From assembly GCA_009774155.1 (NCBI GenBank), contig VSNE01000188.1, forward strand, positions 1 through 5,748: 5,748 nucleotides of DNA, written 5' to 3'. Shown here in pieces: positions 1 to 5,733 of this stretch (the stretch's first letter is position 1; each line of letters starts with the position of its first letter). The position numbers and the translations under genes are program-made. The notes under the pieces are model-generated. The model had not been told where the DNA came from. It made no database searches and saw only the letters and a list, made by a program, of their open reading frames with translations. This DNA comes from Lachnospiraceae bacterium. Its GTDB lineage: Bacteria > Bacillota > Clostridia > Lachnospirales > Lachnospiraceae.

Positions 1-10
1 GAATATAACT

Positions 11-268
11 ATGAAATCATTTACTTACACCATTCAGGACGAACTTGGGATTCACGCAAGACCGGCAGGGATGCTGGCAAAGGCTGCAGCAGGCTGCAAG
101 AGCGTTGTTACCATTGACAACGGAACCAAAAAGGCGGATGCTAAAAGGCTGATGGCTATTATGAGCATGGGCGTGAAAAAGGGACATACAGTAACTGTAA
201 CCGTAGAAGGCGAGGACGAGGATAGCGCAGCGGCGGCTATGGAGGAGTTCTTCAAAACGAATCTGTAA
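11..268 (+). CDS. ptsH: HPr-family phosphocarrier protein, Ser46 replaced by Arg
   Basis: This is a complete 85-residue protein of normal HPr length. HPr is the small cytosolic carrier that takes phosphate from enzyme I (PEP-dependent) and passes it to the sugar-specific EIIA domains of the phosphotransferase system. The active-site motif GIHARPAG is at residues 13-20, with the phosphorylated histidine at His15 and the conserved Arg17. The second conserved block (KRLMAIMSMGV, residues 45-55) aligns with the regulatory segment of Firmicutes HPr (KSIMGVMSLGI in B. subtilis). Position 46, the HPr kinase target serine, is Arg here (codon 146-148). Phosphotransfer should therefore be possible, but HprK/CcpA-type regulation through P-Ser-HPr should not. 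It could be the only HPr or a paralogue, so the symbol is family-level. The ATG at 11 gives the expected N terminus. Its SD would fall at or beyond the left edge of the window. A terminator follows directly, so this gene ends its transcript. Confidence 0.94.
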   Translation: MKSFTYTIQDELGIHARPAGMLAKAAAGCKSVVTIDNGTKKADAKRLMAIMSMGVKKGHTVTVTVEGEDEDSAAAAMEEFFKTNL

Positions 269-282
269 GAATGTTCTGAAAG

Positions 283-313
283 AAAGGTGTTGCTTCGGCG
301 ATGCCTTTTTTTT
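283..313 (+). terminator. Rho-independent terminator after the HPr gene
   Basis: An 11-bp stem (283-293 with 298-308, including three G-U pairs) closes a TTCG tetraloop at 294-297 flanked by C and G, the very stable C(UUCG)G form. The distal arm runs into eight T residues (306-313). It begins 15 bases after the HPr stop codon and separates HPr from the downstream peptidase operon. Confidence 0.92.
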
Positions 314-320
314 ACTGGAA

Positions 321-356
321 AAATGTGTTATACTAAACCCAAATGTGTTTATACTA
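321..356 (+). repeat. Direct repeat pair carrying -10-like elements
   Basis: AAATGTGTTATACTA (321-335) and AAATGTGTTTATACTA (341-356) are the same block apart from one extra T in the second copy, and they start 20 bases apart. Each contains TATACT. The pair lies between the HPr terminator and the peptidase start, where the promoter of the downstream operon must be. It could be a local duplication of a promoter core or a pair of regulator sites. Confidence 0.8.
326..334 (+). promoter_or_regulatory. Probable extended -10 promoter of the M16C-era-recO operon
   Basis: TATACT at 329-334 matches the sigma-A -10 consensus in 5 of 6 bases. It is preceded by TG plus one base (326-328), giving an extended -10. 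The -35 position (about 306-311) falls in the T-tract of the preceding terminator and is poor, so this would be an extended -10-dependent promoter. Transcription would start near 341, leaving a leader of about 40 bases with the SD at 371-375. The second repeat copy offers TATACT at 350-355 with neither a correctly spaced TG nor a good -35, so it is the weaker candidate. Confidence 0.55.
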
Positions 357-370
357 CTAAGAAAAGCTTT

Positions 371-375
371 GGAGG
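371..375 (+). promoter_or_regulatory. Ribosome binding site fixing the peptidase start at 381
   Basis: GGAGG lies five bases before the ATG at 381. The upstream in-frame ATG at 345 has no SD, lies inside the second promoter-like repeat, and would add 12 residues (starting MFILLRK) that include this SD sequence. The start at 381 is therefore preferred. Confidence 0.88.
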
Positions 376-380
376 AAACG

Positions 381-3305
381 ATGACAATCGAACAATTGAC
401 AGCCTATGAGCTGATACAAAAGGAGCGGATACCGGAACTGAATTCTGTTGGATATCTGTTAAAGCATAAGAAGACCGGGGCAAAGGTGGCTCTTCTTGCA
501 AATGATGATGAGAATAAGGTTTTCAGCATCGGGTTTCGCACCCCGCCGTCGGACAGCACCGGAGCGCCGCATATTATGGAACATTCGGTGCTCTGCGGTT
601 CCAGGGATTTCCCTGTAAAAGATCCGTTTGTGGAGCTGGTGAAGGGCTCCTTAAATACTTTCCTGAATGCGATGACGTATCCTGACAAGACCGTATATCC
701 GGTGGCAAGCTGCAATGATCAGGATTTTCAGAACTTAATGCATGTCTACCTGGATGCAGTGTTCTATCCGAATATTTATAAAGAGGAGAAAATTTTCCGG
801 CAGGAGGGCTGGCATTATGAAATGGAGTCAGAAGATGGCCCGGTTATTTATAATGGTGTTGTCTACAATGAGATGAAGGGAGCGTTTTCTTCTCCGGAGG
901 ATATGCTGGATCGGGAGATTATGACTACCCTTTATCCGGAGACCCCTTATTATTATGAATCCGGCGGTCATCCGAAGCATATTCCGGAATTGTCCTATGA
1001 AGGATTTCTGGAATTCCATCGGAAGTTCTATCATCCCTCCAACAGTTATATTTATTTGTATGGAAATATGGATATGGCTGAAAAGCTGGCCTGGATAGAT
1101 GAGCAATATCTAAGCCATTATGACTATCTGCAGGTGGATTCTTCCGTCAGTATGCAGAAACCATTTGAAAGTATGGTTGAACGGGTGATTGATTACCCTG
1201 TTTCGGCGGAGGAGTCTGCACAGAGTCAGGCTTATCTTTCTTATAATATGGTCATTGACACATCTTTGGATGCGGAGCTGTATCTGGCGTTTCAGGGGCT
1301 GGAGTATGCGCTGCTGTCTGCTCCCGGCGCGCCTTTGAAGCAGGCGCTTCTGGATGCGGGAATTGGCAAGGATATTTTAAGCAGCTATGAAAACGGGATT
1401 GCGCAGCCGTATTTCTCTATCATTGCAAAACATGCAGAGGAAGAGCAGAAGGATGCATTTATAAATACCGTCCGCAAAACTCTGACAGATATTGTGAAGA
1501 AAGGGTTTGACAGGAAGGCGCTTCAGGCAGGACTGAATTATTTTGAATTTCGTTACCGGGAAGCGGATTTCGGCAATTATCCAAAAGGGCTGATGTACGG
1601 ACTTCAGATGTTCGACAGCTGGCTCTATGATGAGAATCAGCCGTTCCTGCATCTGATTGCTCTGGACAATTTTGCAAAGCTGAAGGAAAGAGTAACTACA
1701 GGAAGCGGATACTTTGAAAAACTGATACAGACATATCTACTGGATAATACTCACGCGGCCGTTCTGATCCTTCGTCCGGCGCCGGGACTTGAGGCGCAGG
1801 AGGAGGCGCGTGTGGAGAAGGAACTGGAGACCTATAAGTCCGGACTGGATGCAGAGGCCCGCAAAAGACTGGTGCAGAGCACTATGGAATTGAAAAGATA
1901 CCAGGATGAGCCGTCTCCCCAGGAGGATTTGGAGAAGATTCCGATGCTGCGGCGCGAGGATATCAAAAAGGAAGCGGCTCCTCTTAATAACGAGGAGCTT
2001 CAGGTGGATGGGACGACGCTTCTCCATCAGAAAATATTCACCGGCGGGATCAGTTATATCCGGCTTTTGTTCGATGCAGGAGGACTTCCGGAACATCTGA
2101 TTCCGTATCTTGGGATTTTAAAGCATGTGCTGGGATATGTGGATACCGAGAATTACAGCTACGGAGAACTGTTTAATGAAATCAACTGCCATACCGGCGG
2201 CATTACCCCTGCAGTCAATTTGTACGGCAATATGCGGGAGCATGATAAGTTTCGCGTCATGTTTGAGCTGAAGGCCAGAGTGCTCTGTGAAAAGACAGAT
2301 TTTGCCTTTGCCATGATGCGGGAGATTCTGCACCGGACGAAGCTTTCGGATAAAAAACGCCTGTATGAGATCATTGCCCGGCTAAAATCCAGGCTTCAGA
2401 TGTATCTCACATCTGCAGGGCACTCGGCGGCAGCCATGCGGGCTATGTCCAAATTCTCCCCGTCGGCCCGGATAAATGATCAGATGAACGGAATTTCCTT
2501 CTACTGGGTGGTGGAAGAGCTGGAAAAGCATTTTGAGGAACGCTCTGAGGAGCTGATCCGGAAGCTGTCCTGCGTGATGGAAGCTGTTCTGCGTCCGGAA
2601 AATCTGATTGTAAGCTGCACGTCAGAGCAGGACGGACTGGAGGCGGTGAAAAAAGAGATTCCGGCTTTGAAAAAGGCGCTGTATACTCTGAAATCTCCAA
2701 AGGAAGGCAGGAAGCAGGAAAAGGCAGAAGCAGATGTGAAAAAAGAGGGAATCAAGACCCCGTCTGCAGTTCAGTATGTAGCCCGCGCCGGACATATCAG
2801 TCATTATACCGGCGCGTATCGGATATTGAAGGTGATTTTAAGCTATGAATATCTTTGGATTCAGATACGTGTCAAAGGCGGCGCTTATGGATGCATGAGC
2901 GGTTTCGGCGTGTATGGAGACAGCTATCTGGTGTCCTACCGGGACCCGAACCTGAAGCAGACCAATGAGGTGTTTGAAAAAACTGCGGAATACGTGGAAC
3001 AGTTTGATGCCGGCGAGCGGGATATGACCAAGTATATTATCGGAACCATCAGTGAGCTGGATACTCCGCTGACTCCGTCTGCGGCCGGCAGCCGTTCCAT
3101 GTCCGCATGGCTGACTCATGCTGCCTTGGAGGACTTTCAGAAAATACGGAATGAAATACTGGAGGCTACTCCTGCCGATATCCGCGGACTGGCCTCCGGC
3201 ATCCGGGAGCTTTTAGCGGAAGAGAGCTTCTGCGTCATAGGAAATGAAAGTAAAATAGAGAAGGAGAAGGAATTGTTTGACCGCACGGTCAGCCTGTTCC
3301 ATTAA
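381..3305 (+). CDS. M16C (PreP/falcilysin-type) zinc metallopeptidase, insulinase family
   Basis: This 974-residue protein is close to the length of mature M16C presequence-peptidase enzymes. These are single-chain clam-shell zinc proteases that enclose and degrade unfolded peptides rather than folded proteins. The inverted zinc motif HxxEH is His64-Ile-Met-Glu67-His68, with Glu67 as general base, and the third ligand is Glu164 in YNEMKG. The C-terminal half carries the substrate-closing pair Arg830 and Tyr836 in RVKGGAYG, six residues apart as in human PreP. Approximate layout: catalytic N domain 1-250, second M16 domain to about 460, a charged helical hinge at about 468-520, the M16C-associated region to about 770, a lysine/glutamate-rich linker at about 771-795, then the C-terminal domain. 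No signal peptide or membrane segment is seen, so it should act in the cytosol, probably in peptide turnover. It is the first gene of the era-recO cluster and its stop lies three bases before era. All key residues are intact. Confidence 0.96.
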   Translation: MTIEQLTAYELIQKERIPELNSVGYLLKHKKTGAKVALLANDDENKVFSIGFRTPPSDSTGAPHIMEHSVLCGSRDFPVKDPFVELVKGSLNTFLNAMTYPDKTVYPVASCNDQDFQNLMHVYLDAVFYPNIYKEEKIFRQEGWHYEMESEDGPVIYNGVVYNEMKGAFSSPEDMLDREIMTTLYPETPYYYESGGHPKHIPELSYEGFLEFHRKFYHPSNSYIYLYGNMDMAEKLAWIDEQYLSHYDYLQVDSSVSMQKPFESMVERVIDYPVSAEESAQSQAYLSYNMVIDTSLDAELYLAFQGLEYALLSAPGAPLKQALLDAGIGKDILSSYENGIAQPYFSIIAKHAEEEQKDAFINTVRKTLTDIVKKGFDRKALQAGLNYFEFRYREADFGNYPKGLMYGLQMFDSWLYDENQPFLHLIALDNFAKLKERVTTGSGYFEKLIQTYLLDNTHAAVLILRPAPGLEAQEEARVEKELETYKSGLDAEARKRLVQSTMELKRYQDEPSPQEDLEKIPMLRREDIKKEAAPLNNEELQVDGTTLLHQKIFTGGISYIRLLFDAGGLPEHLIPYLGILKHVLGYVDTENYSYGELFNEINCHTGGITPAVNLYGNMREHDKFRVMFELKARVLCEKTDFAFAMMREILHRTKLSDKKRLYEIIARLKSRLQMYLTSAGHSAAAMRAMSKFSPSARINDQMNGISFYWVVEELEKHFEERSEELIRKLSCVMEAVLRPENLIVSCTSEQDGLEAVKKEIPALKKALYTLKSPKEGRKQEKAEADVKKEGIKTPSAVQYVARAGHISHYTGAYRILKVILSYEYLWIQIRVKGGAYGCMSGFGVYGDSYLVSYRDPNLKQTNEVFEKTAEYVEQFDAGERDMTKYIIGTISELDTPLTPSAAGSRSMSAWLTHAALEDFQKIRNEILEATPADIRGLASGIRELLAEESFCVIGNESKIEKEKELFDRTVSLFH

Positions 3306-3308
3306 AAT

Positions 3309-4214
3309 ATGAACGAACAGAAGAGATCCGGCTTTGCAACATTGATAGGACGGCCCAATGTGGGAAAATCCACACTTATGAATCAAATCATCGGCCAGAA
3401 AATTGCAATTACATCCAATAAGCCGCAGACAACAAGGAATCGGATACAGACGGTGTATACCAGTGAGAAAGGACAGATTGTGTTTCTGGACACGCCGGGT
3501 ATCCATAAGGCAAAGAATAAGCTGGGCGAATATATGGTAACGGTGGCAGAGCGCACGCTGAAGGAGGTGGATGTGGTTCTTTGGCTGGTGGAGCCGACCA
3601 CATTCATCGGAGCAGGCGAGAGACATATTGCAGAACAGCTTTCGCGGATTCGTACTCCGGTTATCCTTGTTATCAATAAAATCGATACCGTGAAGAAGGA
3701 AGAGGTTTTAGCTTTTATTGACGCTTACCGGAGGATTCTGGATTTTGCGGAAATTGTGCCTGTATCTGCGCTGAAGGGTGTGAACAAGGATACACTGATT
3801 GATGTAATTTATCAGTATCTGCCGTATGGCCCTATGTTTTATGATGAGGATACGGTGACGGATCAGCCTATGCGCCAGATAGCGGCAGAGCTGATCCGGG
3901 AAAAGGCGCTGAAGCTTCTGGACGAGGAGATTCCCCATGGAGTTGCAGTATCCGTAGACTCCATGAAGCAGCGCTCCAGAGGGAATATATGGGATATTGA
4001 AGCCACGATTGTATGCGAGAGGGATTCCCACAAAGGCATTATTATCGGGAAGGGCGGCGAAATGCTGAAGAAAATCGGTTCAGCGGCCCGTTATGAGATT
4101 GAAAAAATGCTGGAATCCAAAGTGAATCTGAAGCTTTGGGTGAAGGTAAAAAAGGATTGGAGAGATTCGGATTTCTTAATGAGAAATTTTGGATACGACA
4201 AGAAAGAAGTATAG
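3309..4214 (+). CDS. era: GTPase Era
   Basis: At 301 residues this is full-length Era, an essential GTPase that binds 16S rRNA near its 3' end and promotes 30S subunit maturation. The GTPase signatures are in order: G1 GRPNVGKS at 14-21, switch I region around TTRNR at 41-45, G3 DTPG at 61-64, G4 NKID at 123-126 and G5 SAL at 153-155. The C-terminal KH RNA-binding domain follows, with its GKGG loop at residues 247-250. The start is supported by the usual short N-terminal lead before GFATLIGRPNVGKS. The ATG lies three bases after the peptidase stop and no SD is visible in the 20 bases before it. Translation may therefore depend on ribosomes finishing the peptidase gene. The yqzL-like gene and recO follow, as in B. 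subtilis. No key residue is missing. Confidence 0.98.
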   Translation: MNEQKRSGFATLIGRPNVGKSTLMNQIIGQKIAITSNKPQTTRNRIQTVYTSEKGQIVFLDTPGIHKAKNKLGEYMVTVAERTLKEVDVVLWLVEPTTFIGAGERHIAEQLSRIRTPVILVINKIDTVKKEEVLAFIDAYRRILDFAEIVPVSALKGVNKDTLIDVIYQYLPYGPMFYDEDTVTDQPMRQIAAELIREKALKLLDEEIPHGVAVSVDSMKQRSRGNIWDIEATIVCERDSHKGIIIGKGGEMLKKIGSAARYEIEKMLESKVNLKLWVKVKKDWRDSDFLMRNFGYDKKEV

Positions 4215-4261
4215 GACCGGTCTGCTTCGGGGATTCTATGAACATACGATTAGGAAAAGAC

Positions 4262-4266
4262 GGAGG
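4262..4266 (+). promoter_or_regulatory. Ribosome binding site deciding the yqzL-like start
   Basis: GGAGG ends nine bases before the ATG at 4276, a normal spacing, but only three bases before the in-frame ATG at 4270, which is too close. Longer in-frame starts back to 4189 would overlap the era 3' end and have no SD. The start at 4276 gives a protein beginning MDSWSRF, as expected for YqzL. Confidence 0.7.
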
Positions 4267-4275
4267 TTCATGGAG

Positions 4276-4437
4276 ATGGATAGCTGGAGTCGATTTGCAC
4301 ACACCGGGGATATACGAGATTATCTGGCCTATAAGGATGAAAAGGTGAAGGCCGGGGAGGTAGAAGAAAGACATGAGCAGCCGGGTCTGTACAGTGACAG
4401 GAATCGTTTTGTCTGCCGCACCGGCAGGGGAATATGA
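4276..4437 (+). CDS. yqzL: YqzL-family small protein
   Basis: This 53-residue protein lies between era and recO, exactly where B. subtilis has yqzL. Its first about 22 residues match the YqzL pattern: an N-terminal aromatic stretch (WSRF), then TGDIRDYLAYK, comparable to the TGNIDTYLLFK segment of Bacillus YqzL as I recall it. The function of YqzL is not known, and its position suggests only a link with era or recO expression. The C-terminal part, from about residue 33, is read from the same DNA as the first codons of recO in another frame and shows no recognisable similarity, so conservation is expected only at the N terminus. The gap from era is 61 bases, and the coding region overlaps recO by 65 bases. 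It is predicted to be soluble, with no signal peptide or membrane segment. Identification rests on a short motif plus gene order. Confidence 0.78.
   Translation: MDSWSRFAHTGDIRDYLAYKDEKVKAGEVEERHEQPGLYSDRNRFVCRTGRGI
4354..4360 (+). promoter_or_regulatory. Ribosome binding site for recO, inside yqzL
   Basis: GGGGAGG ends 12 bases before the recO ATG at 4373, which is a little long. An in-frame TAG at 4361-4363 rules out any earlier recO start, and the N terminus from 4373 fits RecO. The site lies within the yqzL-like coding sequence, so ribosomes translating yqzL pass over it. Confidence 0.65.
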
Positions 4438-5035
4438 CAAATTAGTTGTTCTGCTGACAAAAGAGCTGGGAAAAATCCGTGCATTTGCAAGAGGAGCCAG
4501 AAGGATTAACAATCCGCTGATGGCGGCTGCAAATGTGTTTGCGTTCGGTGAATTTCAGATATATGAGGGCAGAACCTCCTACAGTATTTCCCAGGCCTGT
4601 ATCCGGAACCATTTCGGGGAACTGATGCAGGACTTTGAAGGAGCGTGCTTCGGGCAGTATTTTCTGGAATTTGCGGACTATTATACAAAGGAAAATGCAG
4701 ACTGCATGGATTTTCTAAGGTTGGTTTATCAGTCCTTAAGAGCCTTGTCCGCGCCGGCTCTGCCGCGTACTCTGGTGCGATACATATTTGAACTGAAGGC
4801 AATGATTTACAGCGGGGAGTGTCCGCAGACCTTTGAGCAGTTTGCGGACTGGAACCTGAATGCATCCACTTTGTATGCCCTCCGGTATGTGGCGGCATCG
4901 CCGGAAAAGAAGCTCTATACATTTACATTGAGTAAGGAGGTATGCGAGGAATTTGGAAGGGTGGTAACCTGGATGCGGGAGAGATATGTGGAACAGCGTT
5001 TCAAATCCTTGGAAATACTTGAAACATGTATCTAA
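4373..5035 (+). CDS. recO: DNA repair protein RecO, lacking the usual zinc-binding cysteine cluster
   Basis: RecO works with RecF and RecR to load RecA onto SSB-coated single-stranded DNA and anneals complementary strands. The N-terminal OB-fold is clear: TGIVLSAAPAGEYDK at residues 9-23, the GKIRAFARGARR block at 33-44 and FGEFQIYEG at 58-66. The rest is the helical C-terminal domain, ending in the typical YVEQRFKSLEIL. At 220 residues it is shorter than B. subtilis RecO (about 255). The missing length seems to fall between GECPQTF (148-154) and NASTLYALRYV (163-173), where many Firmicutes RecO proteins have a CxxC...CxxC zinc-binding module. No CxxC pair exists anywhere here. The frame is open and flanking blocks align, so this looks like a natural short form and not a frameshift. 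It is the last gene of the 381-5035 operon, and its start overlaps yqzL by 65 bases. Confidence 0.95.
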   Translation: MSSRVCTVTGIVLSAAPAGEYDKLVVLLTKELGKIRAFARGARRINNPLMAAANVFAFGEFQIYEGRTSYSISQACIRNHFGELMQDFEGACFGQYFLEFADYYTKENADCMDFLRLVYQSLRALSAPALPRTLVRYIFELKAMIYSGECPQTFEQFADWNLNASTLYALRYVAASPEKKLYTFTLSKEVCEEFGRVVTWMRERYVEQRFKSLEILETCI

Positions 5036-5047
5036 AATGTGTATAAT
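5019..5047 (+). promoter_or_regulatory. Sigma-A-type promoter for the lipoprotein gene
   Basis: TTGAAA (5019-5024, 5 of 6 consensus bases) and TATAAT (5042-5047, perfect) are separated by an ideal 17 bases. The -35 lies in the last codons of recO. Transcription should start near 5054, giving a leader of about 92 bases before the ATG at 5146. This is the best promoter in the window and suggests that the lipoprotein is expressed independently of the recO operon. Confidence 0.82.
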
Positions 5048-5060
5048 GTCCACGTGTACA
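5047..5060 (+). promoter_or_regulatory. Imperfect palindrome at the predicted transcription start
   Basis: TGTCCACGTGTACA is symmetric in 12 of 14 positions around a CACGTG core. It begins at the last base of the -10 box and covers the predicted start site near 5054, where a bound repressor would block transcription. No known operator is recognised and it may be chance. Confidence 0.35.
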
Positions 5061-5079
5061 ATGGATAGGATATATTTTA

Positions 5080-5097
5080 GTGTAAAGATATTTACAC
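5080..5097 (+). promoter_or_regulatory. Perfect 7-bp inverted repeat in the lipoprotein leader
   Basis: GTGTAAA (5080-5086) and TTTACAC (5091-5097) are exact inverted copies around GATA. The site lies about 26-44 bases after the predicted transcription start. It could be an operator for a dimeric repressor or a small AT-rich RNA hairpin. It is a poor terminator, because the stem is weak and only four T residues follow after CCGC. The half-site TGTAAA occurs again at 5125-5130, just before the SD. Confidence 0.55.
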
Positions 5098-5131
5098 CGC
5101 TTTTGTATATGAAAGAATGTATTCTGTAAAC

Positions 5132-5138
5132 GAGGAGG
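5132..5138 (+). promoter_or_regulatory. Strong ribosome binding site for the lipoprotein gene
   Basis: GAGGAGG lies seven bases before the ATG at 5146, an optimal arrangement, and the start it selects gives a textbook signal peptide. It directly follows the TGTAAA element at 5125-5130. Confidence 0.85.
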
Positions 5139-5145
5139 TAGTTGA

Positions 5146-5733
5146 ATGAAAAAATGTGTTTCGGTTATTTGTATTTTGGCTGTTATACTGACGGCTTCCG
5201 GCTGCAGCTCTTCTTTTCAGCCGTCCGTAACATCCATTTATATACAGGATAACGGAAAGATTACCCAGGCAATTGTAGAAAGCTTTGAGAAGGAGTATTA
5301 CAGCAGTCAGGAGCTTCAGTCTATGATTGAAAAAGAGGTGGATGCATATAACAGCGGCTATGGAGAAGAGCGGATAACGATTCAAAAGGCAGATGTTGAA
5401 GCTGATACGCTGTATCTTTTGATTGATTTTCAGGATGCGGATACATATGGGCAATATAATGAGGTTTACTGTTTCTCCGGCACAGTTGAGCAGGCGTTGG
5501 ACGAAGGGCTTTCGTTTGATATGCTTTTTAAGGATACACAGTATGAGGAATATTCTGCCGCGGATGTGACAGAGAAAAAAAGCGATTCTGTCGTAGTTTT
5601 GAAGGAGGAAGAAATTGTACAGCTTCAAAGGCCGGTAAAATATGTCAGCAATAATGTGGACATCATTTCCGAACGTATGGTTCAGGTAATGCCCATTGAA
5701 GAAGAAGAGGAATATGCATATATTATTTATTAA
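5146..5733 (+). CDS. Predicted lipoprotein of unknown function
   Basis: This 195-residue protein has a lipoprotein signal peptide: MKK, a hydrophobic stretch (residues 5-15), then TASGC with the acceptor Cys at position 20 and a serine-rich SSSF start to the mature chain. Ala at -3 is less usual than Leu but tolerated. The mature protein should be anchored to the outer face of the cytoplasmic membrane. It has no further membrane segment and is acidic. It starts with an alternating segment (SIYIQDNGKITQAIVESF, about 30-47), and helical and beta-like stretches follow. The C terminus is strongly acidic (IEEEEEYAYIIY). No catalytic motif or domain is recognised. From memory, related small lipoproteins with a GKIT..IVE.F segment occur in Lachnospiraceae; this could not be checked. 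It has its own promoter and a palindrome-rich leader, so regulation separate from recO is likely. Only its localisation can be inferred with fair confidence. Confidence 0.9.
   Translation: MKKCVSVICILAVILTASGCSSSFQPSVTSIYIQDNGKITQAIVESFEKEYYSSQELQSMIEKEVDAYNSGYGEERITIQKADVEADTLYLLIDFQDADTYGQYNEVYCFSGTVEQALDEGLSFDMLFKDTQYEEYSAADVTEKKSDSVVVLKEEEIVQLQRPVKYVSNNVDIISERMVQVMPIEEEEEYAYIIY

Noticed and set aside
11..268. Crh (regulatory-only HPr homologue)
   Set aside because: Crh lacks His15 and keeps Ser46; this protein has the opposite pattern.
345..380. Twelve-residue upstream extension of the M16C peptidase (start at 345)
   Set aside because: The ATG at 345 has no SD, lies in a promoter-like repeat, and the ATG at 381 has GGAGG five bases upstream.
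4215..4275. Promoter or terminator in the era-yqzL gap
   Set aside because: No -35/-10 pair with proper spacing and no stem with a T-tract; the 8-base GACCGGTC at 4215-4222 is a short palindrome expected by chance.
4136..4348. Open frame of 70 codons across the era end and yqzL
   Set aside because: It is out of frame with era and yqzL, shows no family resemblance, and the strong YqzL motif lies in another frame over the same DNA.
4042..4512. Minus-strand open frame of 156 codons, plus other antisense frames over the peptidase and recO
   Set aside because: All lie opposite well-supported genes and show low-complexity shadow composition with no recognisable motif.
5080..5104. Rho-independent terminator of the recO operon
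   Set aside because: The 7-bp stem is mostly A-T and is followed by CCGC and only four T residues. Termination here would also cut the transcript from the strong promoter at 5019-5047.
5092..5628. Minus-strand open frame of 178 codons opposite the lipoprotein
   Set aside because: The plus-strand reading has a promoter, an optimal SD and a lipoprotein signal peptide; the minus frame has no comparable support.
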